A DNA stretch of 64,000 bases from Scleroderma bovista (GCA_037178675.1 JAYMGJ010000119.1:1-64000), one strand, 5' to 3'. Positions 34,043 to 45,520 are shown, counted from the stretch's first letter. Notes: a model not told the origin generated them from the letters alone. Numbers and translations are program-made.

Positions 34043-36117
34043 GACGAGAGTGCATATCCTCGTAGCAGGAATAAACGACCAGGTACATACGCCCTGTTAA
34101 GAGTTCAGCTGGTATCCCCACTTAATGTATATTTGCGGCACCTTCTCCTTATGAAAGAAGTAGGAACCAACATCTGGATGTTGTATCCTTTTCCAGTCAT
34201 CAGGGCAAGTACTTTGCGCCCGTTAAACAGTATAATACCAGATGATACACATAATACTGACGCATCCAGGTGGAGCGGGGTCGTTCGTTGCAACGTAGAC
34301 TGGCTGTTGTAACGTGGCTTAGATTTAGTTTGGTAGGGTACAAGAAAAGCTACCTTACCTGAAGCCGGTGGACACAGACCTTCTCAACGATGACGGCAAC
34401 AACGGCCGAAGTTCGCAGGGGGGGGTTTCACCACTAGACGCTCCGTCCGCCATATGTACTTGCTCTTCCGTCGTTCACGTTAAGGAGCGGAAGTAAGAAC
34501 AACGAAGATGAAAATCGCAAACTTCACAAGATACCAATTGCTGGGGGAAGAGCAGGCGAAAACGACACGAAAACCTCGCGACCTCTAGTTTCGCCCAGCA
34601 GTTCGACAGGAACATGATTCGATCGCAGAGCGCTGACCATGATGCGGCGCGGCATGTTTTCAACATGGTCCTAAGTGCTGCTGATTGTGCTTGTGTAAGG
34701 ATCTCGTCCTTACTCAGCGGATACCCAGTTCCGGTTACTAATATTGATTACACTATCGTTGTCTCCAGTCTGTCGTTACATACTTCTAGTCTATCTTTTA
34801 GCCCGTTCGTTCCGTACTGTTACCTGACCACTCTCGTTACCCGTACCTATCCCGCACCGTATTTAAGTTGATACCCTCTGTCGTAGTAGGACAGTCTTTT
34901 TCCTGAATCACAGTCCCCATTGCTAGGTGATTGTATCAGCTCGAGAAAGATTCTAGTGTGACCGCGTTAGAGATTAGCTACCTCTCTCGTCGTTACAGCT
35001 TGCAACATCTATTTGCCTAACTTGAATGGGTTTGGAAACATGCTCATGAGCTAAATGAGACTCTCAGACTCTGGGTCTGTTCCTGTAGGAGAAGGCTGTT
35101 ACAGTCATTCTTGCCTCTGCCGCAACCAGAAGGAGCAACCATAAACTGAAAACCGATAGAATACACATTGCAGGAAAGTAGTACAAACCAGGAAACTAGC
35201 TACATTGCAAAAAACTGCTAACAAAACGAAAATCCATCAGACAGACGCCCAACTCGCTGATTCTGGTTTACCAGACTACAAGTAGCCTGACAAAACACAA
35301 AATCGTAACGTCCTCGAGATCTCGCCAAAGCGAGACCATGTTCTCTGTCGAACGAGTGGGCGCGGATGTCATCGAGTGGATTTGAAGGATGTGGCATGTG
35401 TAAACATGCGAGACTCGAGTTAGTTTCTATAAAATAGATCCTAGCTGAGTATGTTCTAAAGAACCATCCAAGCTCGAGAGCGGGATTATATACATTTTGC
35501 AGGTGGTCCGTGCGCTGTTTCACGTGACTTCCTTAGGGCAGACACGTTCAACGACTGACGACAGAACTTTCTGCCTTCTTTGGAACCGTGTGATTCGGTT
35601 GCCTTTACCTTGCTACCTATGAGCCTTCCAAGTACGCAATCCAATGTGCATGCGGAGATTCACCGACATATTCCTGCAAGGTTCTTCAAGGGCCATCGAT
35701 CGACGATCCTCCAAGTTTTCGTTTGATCATCTCCAGCCTCGTCAATAAATGGAAAGACTAGTAGGCAAGTTTAATGCCGTGGAGTAGCAAACGCGGATAT
35801 GTGGCCCCTGCTCGCGTTCAAGTATTAGCGCACCGGCACATGGAATAAACAAGTAAGTAGTCACATATTTAACCCACTTACTGTTAGTCAATAGTTCCCA
35901 GCTGCTCATGTAGGGAAAAGTGCTTTCTCGACCTAGCTATGACATGTCCAAGCCAGACACGAAAGAAATGTGTCAGTAAAATTATTATAGGTTCTCTTGA
36001 TATGTTAGTCTGCCGCCCGTCAAGGAGTAATCCCGTACCTGGTAAGCAGTGGCCCTAAGCTACCCTGTGAACCATCATGTACGCCTCCCATGTTCCGGAC
36101 AGCGATCGATCAGCTGA
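34043..36117. other. Long intergenic region, no assigned gene
   Basis: No convincing coding structure. There is a G9 run near 34420 and a pyrimidine-rich stretch at about 34700-34900. Open stretches at 34614-34871 and 35218-35523 match nothing I know. Confidence 0.4.
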
Positions 36118-36519
36118 ATGCTCTCATTTCCCAATGATATACACATTATCCAATCCAAGGAGACCGGCAAAGGTCTTTCCAGAGCTGTTTTTGTTCCCTG
36201 TTCCGATGCTTCTTCGATTCGTCGGCAGGATTTTCAAGCTATAAATTGCGTGCATTTGGCTAATGACTCTAGACAACCCTTTTTACTTTCAGAGTTACCA
36301 CCATCGATTACCACAGATATTCAGGAGGCTCGAAAATTCCTAGAGGAATGCCATCCACTTGTTGACAAAATGCTGAATTTACTTTTGGGACAAAAGCGGA
36401 CGGACTGTCAGACCAGGTTCCAGAAGTGTGTAAGTACGAAACTCTACGGCGACCACCCGTCCTATAGACTCCAGCGTAAAGTACAGTCTACCGAATCTTC
36501 TCGTTGGCTGAGGCTATAG
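36118..36519 (+). CDS. Hypothetical small protein
   Basis: ATG 36118 opens a frame MLSFPNDIHIIQSKETGKG.. A likely intron 36430-36474 (GTAAGT..CTCCAG) joins FQKC to RKVQSTESSRWLRL and a stop at 36517-36519, giving 118 aa. No domain recognised. Its last exon has a related copy near 38345-38410 in the second duplication unit, where the frame reads FERKVRTTESSRFAEAV.. This implies the gene's 3' end was part of the duplicated block. Confidence 0.4.
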   Translation: MLSFPNDIHIIQSKETGKGLSRAVFVPCSDASSIRRQDFQAINCVHLANDSRQPFLLSELPPSITTDIQEARKFLEECHPLVDKMLNLLLGQKRTDCQTRFQKCVSTKLYGDHPSYRLQRKVQSTESSRWLRL

Positions 36520-36652
36520 TCCCCGTCTGATGCATTGTTCTGCTTTCCGTGAATAATTTCAATAACATGGGCTACACCAGCCATATGGTAAGAACACCCG
36601 TTACATGTAGTGTGTCCTGTGCTATCAAGACGACACTAATATTGCCAAAGTA

Positions 36653-37853
36653 TCAGGTGGATGGAACGAGGTGACAGACCAAAAAATCGACAATGTCATC
36701 AAACAACTTTTCATAGGACACACCCTCTACTGGTGGGTTGTAATCAAATGAATGCTCTGCGCCTGGTACCTCCCACAGCACCACATCTATGTTGGCCGCC
36801 TTGAGCAAAGAGTGCAGGCAGCGCGACTCCCCAACAAGGACAGCTGTATCCGATGATCCATGCACTAGGCACGTAGGAGGCCAAGTAGGTGGGATTCCGA
36901 GTTGAGGAAAGAGTCGGCGATGTTCCTCGGGAATGCTTTCTGTGACGGGTGTAGTCGTGGTTGTCAATAAGGAGCGTAAGGAATCGCTTAAACTGGGTTC
37001 GTGTTGCCCGGTATAATAGTCCAAATATGTCCCAAGTTGTAAGAAAAGCCTTCCGAGGAGCATGCGAGGATTGCTTGGATATCCTGGGGTATCATGATCG
37101 GGTGGATAATAGGAACGTGGGGAATCTGAGATGGGCTCTAAGCGAGAACTCTGAGGATACAGGAATGTTTGAAATTGTTGAGGATCAAGTATTTCCCTTC
37201 CACGGAGGAATGGCTCGGACTTGGGCATCAAGTATTGGGAGGTCTAGGAATGGTGCGTCAGAAAGACGCCATGCATAATTCGGAACACTTGTCACGCACG
37301 AGGAGATCTCCACCCATACCGTACATGCTAAAGACTACCTTGGGCTTTGGCTCTGCATGCATACAAGCGAGGTATGCGCATAAGCTACCAGCACTCGTTC
37401 CGCCGACACCGATGGCTTCAGGATCCACGCGAAACAGATTTCTGGTGGGGAGGGCCGTTTTATTGGAGTAGATCTCATCTAGACGGTCGTTGAGCGATGT
37501 TGCTACAAAACGGAATACATCCTGCGTGTCTTCCACGAGATCATGTCCAGAGGATGGGGGTATCAACCTGTAGTCCGCACTGACTAGGATGAGCCCTCGG
37601 TTCGAAAGGCGCTCTTAATATACGGATTGTAAGCAGTAGTCACGACAGCGATAGAATGATATCTCTTACCATGTAGCCAGGTAGGGAACCAGCTCTGCCT
37701 ATTCCCAACGGTTAGACTACCACCGTGGAAGTAGATGATCGTTGGTCGTTTGACGGCCAGCAAGTCATTGTTATCAGGGAGATACACGTCCAGGGAGATT
37801 GGCCTTCCACCCACATGTTTGTAGTCGAAGCAAAGGGGAAACTCCGATGACAT
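36653..37853 (-). CDS. Alpha/beta hydrolase (HSL-like esterase/lipase), copy 1
   Basis: Exons: 37853-37670, 37613-37300, 37243-36653, giving 362 aa. It belongs to the hormone-sensitive-lipase-like esterase fold. Oxyanion motif FHGG (YFHGGSLTVGNR) near residue 43; DYRLIPPSS; nucleophile elbow GGTSAG near residue 125; acid HGSSD; and catalytic His in PGAEHSFDY near residue 335. It starts MSSEFPLCFDYKHV. The second intron must begin GTGCGT at 37299 to keep phase. Likely hydrolyses short acyl or carbamate esters in the cytosol, as there is no signal peptide. It has a close copy at 38680-39850 and lies 89 bp from a dead TAF6 start on the opposite strand. Confidence 0.88.
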
Positions 37854-37942
37854 GGAGCGTAGTGAGGACAGAGTAAGTATTACTATCTGAGCCTGTGGGT
37901 TCAACTCGACATAGACGCCTGTTCTTCCTCGTCACAACCACG

Positions 37943-38222
37943 ATGAACAAACATGGTCCAAAACCCAAGTCAGCCCACATTCAATATGCAGGCATATACA
38001 AGGCCGATGTATACCGTAGGCTTCCATATATCTAACCGGCTAATTCCAACCCGACATAGCAGAGGCGCTTGGAAGTACGAATCACCGTGACGCCGCCGCC
38101 TCCTCTGGGCTTGCTGAAAGCCACAGGGAATAAACCAAGTAGTCGAGGTTCGCACTGTTCTCGTTTTCGTCGCCAGTGGGTGGCATTGTGCCCAGGAAGC
38201 CTCAAACAACCCGAATATAATC
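37943..38222 (+). pseudogene. Truncated TAF6 5' end
   Basis: The first exon is still open and closely matches TAF6: ATG 37943, GPKPKSAHIQYAGIYKADV against GPKPKAAQAQHAGIYKADA in the intact gene. Similarity continues through the first intron (cgtaggcttccatatat against gcatgctcatg..), exon 2 (cataatgcag/gcagag, ccaagtagtcgaggttcg) and ends near caggaagcctcaa at 38212-38224. The histone-fold exon is scrambled by small indels and there is no downstream coding region, so it cannot make TAF6. It is the end of duplication unit A. Confidence 0.8.
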
Positions 38223-38290
38223 GGAACAGACATCTTGAATGTTGTACAGGGTATTCACTTTCTGGACAAGAGTAGAGTCACAGTCTTCCG

Positions 38291-40493
38291 GAACTGGTTC
38301 CAGATGCTACGTGTGAATCATTTCATCAGCTAGCTGTCCTACAGTTCGAGCGTAAAGTACGGACTACTGAGTCTTCTCGCTTTGCGGAGGCTGTGGGCAC
38401 CCTGTGTATGGAGTAAGGCATGATGCATGATGTACCGTAGACAACGATCATCAACAAATGTGAATATTAAGCCAACTACGCACATAGAACTGCATATCCA
38501 CCCTTACTAATGCCAATGCGGGAGCATTGCGATGATTGCATCAGGGCCATCAATGTTCTGTAGTTTTCGATGAACAACTTTCAATAGCATAGGCTACAAT
38601 TCGTGTGGTAAGGATGCCCGTTGTCTACCGAGAAATGTGTTCAGGCAGGTCCTGTTCTGTCAAAGTCACACGACGAGTGTCAGGTGGACGGAATGAGATG
38701 ATTAGTCAAGAACTCGACAATGTCATCAAATAACTTGTCGTAGGACACACCCTCTACGGGTGGGGCGTAATCGAATGCATGCTCTGCGCCTGGTACCTCC
38801 CACAGCACCACGTCAACGTTGGCCGCCTTGAGTAAAGAATGTAGACAGCGAGACTCCTCGATGAGGACAGATGTATCAGATGTTCCGTGTACCAGGCACG
38901 TAGGAGGCCAAGCGGGTGACACACCGAGCTGAGGGAAGAGCCGGCGATGTTGTTCAGGAACGCCCGTGGTAGGGTTGGATAATGAACATAAGTGCTCGCT
39001 CAAACTGGGTTCGTGTTGCCCGGTATAATAGTCCAAGAACGTCCCAAGCTGCAAATAGAGCTTTCCAACGAGCATGCGAGGGTTGCTTGGGTATCCTGGG
39101 GTATCATGGTCGGGTGAATAATCCGCATAGGGGGAATCCGAGACGGGCTCTAAGCGAGAGCTTTGGGGGTAAAGGTATTCTTCAAATTGTTTAGGATCGA
39201 GCATTTTCATGCCGGGGCGGATGGGCCCGGACTTGGGCATGAAGTAACGGGGAGCCTAGTAATGTTGTGTTAGGAGGACGCTTGAAGGGACCATTTATCA
39301 CGCACGAGGAGATCTCCTCCTCGACCGTACATACTCAAGACGACTTTGGGCTTAGGGTCCGCATGCATGCAAGCGAGGTATGCGCATAGAGGACCAGCAC
39401 TCGTCCCACTGACACCGATGGCTTCGGTATCCACACGATAGGCGCTCCCAGTGGGGCGGGCAGCCTCATTGGAAAACGTCTCATCCAGACGGCCGTTCAG
39501 CGACGTTGCTACAAAACGGAAAAGGTCCGTTATGTCTTCCACCATATCATGTCCGGTGGATGGAGGCATCAGCCTGTAGTCCGCACTGACTAGAATGACC
39601 CCTCGGCTCGAAAGGCGCTCTTCATGCGGATTGTAAGCCGTCACAGGAACGATCAACGAACCTATCTCTTACTGTGTAACCAGGTAGGAAACAAACCCTG
39701 CCTGTTCCCGACGGTTAGAGTACCGGCGTGGAAGTAGATGATCGTTGGTCGTTTAACAGGCAGCAAGTCATTAACATCAGGGAGATACACGTCCAGGCGG
39801 ATTGGTTTTCCGTCCACATGTTTGTAGTCGAAGCAAAGCGGAGAAGTCATTTGAGATAGAGCGTATCGACTCTGTGTGTAGTAAATACAAGAGTCGGTGC
39901 ACGAGGACGTCTTGGCTGTAATCACCGTACGAAACGCAGGCGCCAGCTTGCAAGGCGCTATCAGTAGATCTGATTTGTCGTTTCTGCAAAGACCTGTGGA
40001 AGTGCCAGCTTTTTTCGTGAACTTACATACATAGTGTTGTCGAAGAGGATATCGGGTTGTGATGTGACAGCGACCATCCAGACACCTTGCACCGCAAGTT
40101 TGCAGCGAACCGTCGCAGATATGTTCTGCAACTGAACTACATCACCGTTGTTCAAGCTAGACACCGTTCTCGCGTACTTCATTGCAAGTCACGATGAGCA
40201 AACCTGGTCCAAAACCCAAGGCAGCCCAAGCTCAGCATGCAGGCATTTACAAGGCAGATGCAATCAAGGCATGCTCATGTCTTTCCGTATGTCCAGCTGA
40301 TCCCAAACGGCGTCTCCAAGGACGTAGCAGAGTCACTAGGGATTGCGAATCTCCCTGACGCTGTCTCCTCTGCACTTGCAAGCGATGTAGAGTACAGAAT
40401 ACACCAGGTAGTCGAGGTTCGTAGTGGTCCCTGTTTTTGCCGTTTAACTGGATGATATCGTGTCCAGGAAGCCTCAAGATTCATGCGACACGC
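38291..40493. repeat. Tandem segmental duplication, unit B
   Basis: Partner of 36412-38222. Contains the second esterase and the intact TAF6 5' end. It lies directly behind unit A in the same orientation, with about 70 bp between the visible similarity limits. Confidence 0.8.
38680..39850 (-). CDS. Alpha/beta hydrolase (HSL-like esterase/lipase), copy 2
   Basis: Exons: 39850-39673, 39619-39306, 39255-38680, giving 355 aa, with the same three-exon structure and phases as copy 1. It starts MTSPLCFDYKHVDGKP. The nucleophile elbow SGTSAG, acid HGTSD and His in PGAEHAFDY are kept. The oxyanion motif differs: FHAG instead of FHGG, through a GCC codon at 39725-39727 where copy 1 has GGT. The C-terminal third (PTCLVHGTSD.., LHSLLKAANVDVVLWEVPGAEH) is nearly identical to copy 1. 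It is divergent from TAF6 (343 bp), so they probably share a promoter region. Activity may be altered by the Gly-to-Ala change. Confidence 0.86.
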
Positions 40494-41927
40494 TCGCAGG
40501 ACCACGCTCACGACCGCAGACGTCGATCTCGCTCTTCGTACTCTCAATATCGAACCTCTTTATGGCCACGCACCACACGCACCCTCCACATTCCGACGTG
40601 CGGTGCCATTCACTCACATGGCGTCTGCAGGAACAGTATGGTTCGTCGAGGATGAGGAGATCGACTTCGACAGGATATTGCGCGAAGAAAAGATCGTGAT
40701 TCCCAAAGGTGTGAGTTGGACAGCCCACTGGCTTGCTGTCGAAGGCGTGCAACCCCTTGTACCAGAGAATCCCCCTGCTGTTCCCAGGGAAGAGCCAACC
40801 ACGAGTGCGAGTGCAGCCGTCAACGGAAAATCTTCCCACTCAAAACAACAGCAGCAGCAGCAGCAGCAAGCAAACCAACAAAACCAGCCCAGCCAACTTG
40901 TCAAACAAGTTCTATCGCGCGAACTGCAGCTCTACTATACAAGGCTTACGTCTTCCCTACTCCCTCCTTCAACATCCGCAGCCGATACTGCCAAGCGTAC
41001 TGCAGCTCTCGCTAGTTTGCGCGCAGATGCTGGACTACAGGCATTGCTCCCTTATCTTGTAAAATGGGTCGGTGAGGGTGCTGTAGGTGTCCTTCGGGAC
41101 GGAGCAGATAGCGAGCAGGACGGCAGAACCCTGGAGACACTGTTGGACGTTGTCAGTGCGATTCTCAGAAACTCGACCTTGTTTATCGAGCCTTACGTAG
41201 GTCGTTCTCTGCTTCACTCCCACACATACACTTACCAAGTGTATTGAATCAAGCTTCACCAACTGCTTCCAGCCATCTTGTCCGTTCTTCTCCACGCGAG
41301 CTTGCCTCGATCACACGCAACACATCTTCGGACAGCAGCTGCACAAACGCTTGGAAGGCTCTTGACACAACATTCGGCCACCTACCCCTCACTCTCACCA
41401 CGGATTATGAAGACTCTTCTCGTCGCCCTTCTGGGCAGCTCTACGCCCGGATATAACGCGAACCCAGGAACAGTCAATGGATTCGCAATGGATACTAGCG
41501 GAACGCCAAGTGCAGATTCTCGCGTGTCACCAAAACCTCTGGGTACACGGGAAGGCGCAATAAGGGGACTCGTCGGAATAGGAAAAGAAGCTGTGCGAAA
41601 GGGTATCGTTGAAGGTGGAGGTGTACGTATAGTGGGAGCAGAATGTGCATCTTCGCGTGGAGAGGGCGCCGAAGGGGTGATTGAAGCCGTAATGGTATGT
41701 CTGTTGGCACCTCCCATGCACTGAAGTCAATGAAATTGGGATAGATGGCTCTCGAAATACTCCAACCGCCTTCTGATATGCCAGAGGCACTGGATCTATC
41801 ACAAGAAGAGGATACTAAGCTGATTGGACAGCTACGAGAATTATTGGGGGAGTTTTTCACTGCACGGGTGGTCAACCGCGGCGATCGGGGTTGGGCAGCA
41901 GGTATCATAGCGAGTGTTAATGGCTGA
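40194..41927 (+). CDS. taf6: TAF6, TFIID/SAGA histone-fold subunit
   Basis: Component of TFIID (and SAGA) that pairs with TAF9 through its histone fold, in the nucleus. Exons: 40194-40268, 40321-40416, 40468-41196, 41254-41694, 41745-41927, giving 507 aa. The histone fold spans residues about 20-85: IKDVAESLGIANLPDAVSSA, YRIHQVVEEASRFMRHARR, TTLTTADVDLALRTLNIEPL, followed by the family's YGHA sequence. The HEAT-like C-terminal domain appears as LSRELQLYYTRLTSSLL, LLPYLVKWVGEGA, LHQLLPAILSVLL and AQTLGRLLTQHSATYPSL. An eight-Gln run lies at about residue 185. The first intron begins with GC (AAG/GCATGC). A duplicated, truncated copy of its start lies at 37943-38222. The Pet8-like gene is convergent. 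Confidence 0.93.
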
Positions 41928-42164
41928 TTTTTAAGTATGTGTTGTTTGCTGCTTTGCTGTCTCGTCGACTTGCAATCCTTATAACGGATGGGGACCCTTG
42001 CTTGGACTTGTACAAATGAATTATTGCTGTTATCACCTTCTCCCGGCTTCCCTTGCCCGGGATGGCCATGAATTGACTTGTTTGCATCATCTAAATGGTC
42101 TCGGATGTGAAATCTAGAGTGTATGTCTGAGAGACGTGCGGGTGTCGGTTTAGCCTTATGAGTC

Positions 42165-43260
42165 TCAACTGCCAACTAGCGTCCCCATGACCCATTCATA
42201 AGCACCAAGGAAGACAGCCCCCCCAGCTGATACCCAAAGTGTTCGAGGTACGATACCAGCAAACAAGGCGCGGAATCCCTCTGTCGTGTAAATATCCCGG
42301 ACACGATTAATTAGGGATGGAAAACGAGAAGAAGGATCCTAACATGTCATGAGTGTCGAACATTGAGTGTGGCCGATGTGATGTCCAGGACGTACCCTCA
42401 TGTCAAGCATGACTCGCGTTTTGAGGACGTCGAGCGGTGTGGTAAATGCTGCTGCTACACCGCCTGCTATACTACCGCATCCAGCTGCCTCGGAAGCATG
42501 AAGCGGCCGAGAATTCTTAGCAAGGGAAACACGATACTTGAGATATTCATAGAAGGGGAACTGCAAGGACGTGAAGGGTATCTACCATGTCGGGAGTCAG
42601 TGAGAACGCGTCAAGGAGACCTTAACATACTTCGCGCATGACTGTGATTCCGAATCCGCGGTATAGTCCCTTTATTCCGTCACTCCGCAGGAGCAGTTTT
42701 GCAGACGCCAAAGAGGATGCAGCAGACGTGCCATACGACGATGTTTGTGTGCGCGTTTTGATGACCTCTGTGGGAACACGAATGAGACAAGCGGCCTGTG
42801 GGGGTATAATGCATGTAGGCAGAACAGTGACACAGACTGAGGGGGAACGCACCACCTCGCCTATAGACGCGGATATCATGTGGTTTAGCGGTCCCTGCAT
42901 TGGCAATGTCCGCTTCATCGAGTCATACGTTGAGAAGAAGACAGCAGCTATTGTCCGAATGACATGAACGCCAGGACGATGTGCGAGAGAGAAGACGCAC
43001 CACCGGGTGCACTCCCGACAACTACACTGCCAATACCCTTGTATATCCCTCTGAACCCTCCAGCCTTGATGAATCCTTGCGCAGACTGGAGTCGGGTTTT
43101 GACAGTGTCGATGGGAAAGAAAAGCAGGTCAACGGCAGTCCCTGCTGCCCCCCCGGCCTATTCAACGATCTTGTTCGAGCTCCTGTCAGTGTATTTGAGA
43201 AAAATTGGGAGTGCGTACTATAAGAGACTGAACGAACGATGGTTTGCGTTCTGCTGCCAT
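42165..43260 (-). CDS. pet8: Mitochondrial S-adenosylmethionine carrier (Pet8/Sam5-like)
   Basis: Imports SAM into mitochondria across the inner membrane. Exons: 43260-43219, 43157-43004, 42947-42853, 42795-42631, 42581-42396, 42338-42165, giving 271 aa, normal for SAM carriers. Three carrier signatures are present: [34 protein letters not shown], and [14 protein letters not shown]. The family wording [41 protein letters not shown] and [20 protein letters not shown] matches Pet8/SAMC. The start is 116 bp from that of SEN54, which runs the other way, so the two probably share a bidirectional promoter. All phases are consistent. Confidence 0.92.
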
Positions 43261-43376
43261 GCTGGAGAGTCGAGACTGCTTAGCCTCCCGTAGGCAGACT
43301 CGGAAGAGTCAGGATGCTAACGCCGATGGGAGAATAAATACGTGATCGAGAAAAACAAGCTTTTGCGTAATCAACG

Positions 43377-45123
43377 ATGGACGATGGACTCGAACGACCG
43401 CAATCACACCTGAAGCCATCTTACGACAATGCAAGAGATGGAGATGACGAGCATTCGTCTGGGGACGAAGACGGTCGACTGGACTGGACAAAACTGCCGT
43501 GGGTCTCATGCACAACAAAGATACTCATATTTAACGAGTCATATAGGAAGAACGGTGCAGCACGTCCAGTGATCCCGAAGAGAGGTGAAAAGGACTTCGA
43601 GCCAACCAATGGAGGTGGATCTGGGCTGCAGCTACACGTCCTTGATCGCTCTAGGGGTGCAATGTTCGATGCCCTTCGTGCAGAACGAAGCATATCGAGG
43701 TCAGCTTCACTCTTTTCAAGTGTCATCGATGGCTTAGACGCGCTTCTCTCCAGTAAATCTGCAAGCTATGGGATCTGGTATCCTGCCATTGCTCGGGTAC
43801 ATATCACCACAGCACGCGGTGTACATTTCGCGAATATGGGGCATTCCGTTGCACGCCCAACTGGAAATCATGCGGACTCCGAGCTCAGCCAGAACGGGAG
43901 TATCAAATCACCAAAACGCCTCGAGCTTCTCCCAGAAGAAGCTATCTACCTGATCGAGCGTGGTGCCCTGTTTTGCTACAAGTCTATAACAGACTGTCAG
44001 GCCGATGTCGTGAATATCGAAGAGACCAGTCCAGGAGCACCAATGGCTGTCCAGCAGGCATATGCTGAGATGATTGGCCGTGAAGACATGACATTGGAAC
44101 GTTATCAGGTATGCTATATTGTCTCTGGGTGTGCACCTAGTGACCGAGTTGTTTCTCTTTTGGTGAAGGTGTATGCATATCTGAAGCGTCTTGGATTTGT
44201 CCTAATACGTGCGAAGCCTCCGACATCGGACTATCCTGCTGCGCCGCCACTTCTTCCGCGCCCTGTCACAGTTCCGGGAATGTGGAAAAGAATCACGGTG
44301 CTACTCTCGCACTTTGCTTCGAATGTGTTGAACATCATTGGCTTTGTATTGCAACGATCCCCGTGGAAACCTGTTGGGCTTCGGGGCCTCAAATCTAACG
44401 GTTCGTTTTTTTCGTTCGGCTCTTCGTATGACACTTTTATTTATCGATCACTCGTATAGGTGATATATTTGCGGCTCTGCGCTTTTTGCGCTGTGGTCAC
44501 GCTGCTCCTTTGTACAAATTCTCTGCTACTGAGGGCAGAACAACGCCACCTCAGGCCTCAAATACGCACACAACACCACAGTCCGAACAGTCTCCATACA
44601 GCGTCTTTTTTCACGTGTACAAACCCTCCACACCGTTCCGCAAGTCGGCCCCACCTGCACCTGATTTTTATATTGTAGTGATAAAGTCAGGTTTTCATTT
44701 TATTTTGAAGAGCAAGCATGCTGATCTTTCATTAGTACCCGCACAACCCCCATGCCTTCCCTATACGAACTCTCTGCACTATTTGAAGCTCTTCCTGAAA
44801 TGCCTATCCCTCCACCGCGGAAACGAGGAATCCAAGCAAGCAGTAAGAAAGCGACGAATACTACAGCTCCACCCCTTTTACACATAGTAACTCCTGCCTC
44901 TCCTCCAAATTTCCTTCAACGCATACTCTCCTACCTTTCGTTCGGGTCACATTCCACCTCGACGGACCCCTCCAAATCTCAGAACCCCGCATCGTACAAG
45001 CCAAATCCTTTCCTGCACCTAAAGGCTGGAAAGAAATCAGTAGTCGTCGCCGCAGTTGATTCAGGGAGTATCAGTTTCTTCCGATTCGGTGAAGGGGCAT
45101 TCCACGATTGGCCCATGCTTTAA
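43377..45123 (+). CDS. sen54: tRNA-splicing endonuclease subunit Sen54
   Basis: Structural subunit of the heterotetrameric tRNA-intron endonuclease. Exons: 43377-44108, 44169-44400, 44460-44685, 44736-45123, giving 525 aa. Diagnostic N-terminal motif RPVIPKRGEKDFEPT near residue 65, followed by MFDALRAERS, a helical stretch, and ELLPEEAIYLIERGAL. Further on are YAYLKRLGFVLIRAK and, in the C-terminal domain, YSVFFHVYKPSTPFRKSAPPAPDF with NTRTTPMPSLYEL, as expected for Sen54. A Pro/Lys-rich linker fills the middle. It has no catalytic triad, as normal for Sen54. An intron-containing tRNA-Ala, the kind of substrate this enzyme cleaves, lies in the same window at 50528. Confidence 0.9.
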
Positions 45124-45520
45124 GGAAAGGCGTAGATGATACTAGACCATTTCACCACGCTTTGTAAGTGGGAACATGGCATGGGTTTTCTCGTCCGCCC
45201 CACAGGCAAAGTCCTGAATATCTGCCCGTCATCGTGCCTAGAGGATTATTGGGCACCGGGGGTCCTCGACATCCGGGTAGCTAGGATTTCTCACTACAAG
45301 TCCATGCGCAACACAACTCCTATCACTTAGACCGGACGAATTCAGACCAGGGGTTGACCTCGTCGTTGCCATATGTTTGGTTGGTTCAGAGGCCAGTTTA
45401 TCGGCATGTCATACAACAAATTGTAGCACAGATACAATTACAACTTTTTACTCCTCCTATTTGATGATTCCATGTGGATCGCATAAACCAACTTGCCATC
45501 CAATTGCCAGCTCCGTGATG
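45124..45520. other. Convergent intergenic spacer
   Basis: 3' flanks of SEN54 (+) and the SUZ12-like gene (-). No gene seen. Confidence 0.5.

Larger units (their letters stand above)
36412..38222. repeat. Tandem segmental duplication, unit A
   Basis: Direct repeat of 38291-40493 (unit B). It holds, in order, the last exon of the small hypothetical gene, a minus-strand esterase, the divergent promoter and the first exons of TAF6. Boundaries are approximate, set where similarity by eye fades. Landmarks shared with unit B: gcgtaaagtac, ggtggacggaatgagatgat-like esterase end, and tggtccaaaacccaag at the TAF6 start. Confidence 0.8.

Noticed and set aside
34614..34871. Possible small secreted protein on the plus strand
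   Set aside because: Low-complexity Ser/Leu/Tyr-rich translation from a pyrimidine-rich stretch, no signal peptide or cysteine pattern.
40847..40869. CAG/CAA repeat as a possible unstable microsatellite
   Set aside because: It encodes a short in-frame eight-Gln run in TAF6, mixed CAA/CAG, and ordinary for this protein class.
40483..41247. Reading TAF6 from ATG 40483 as a separate 254-aa protein
   Set aside because: The histone-fold residues lie in two upstream exons with good phase, and the downstream HEAT exon follows by splicing; the single open frame is only the central exon.
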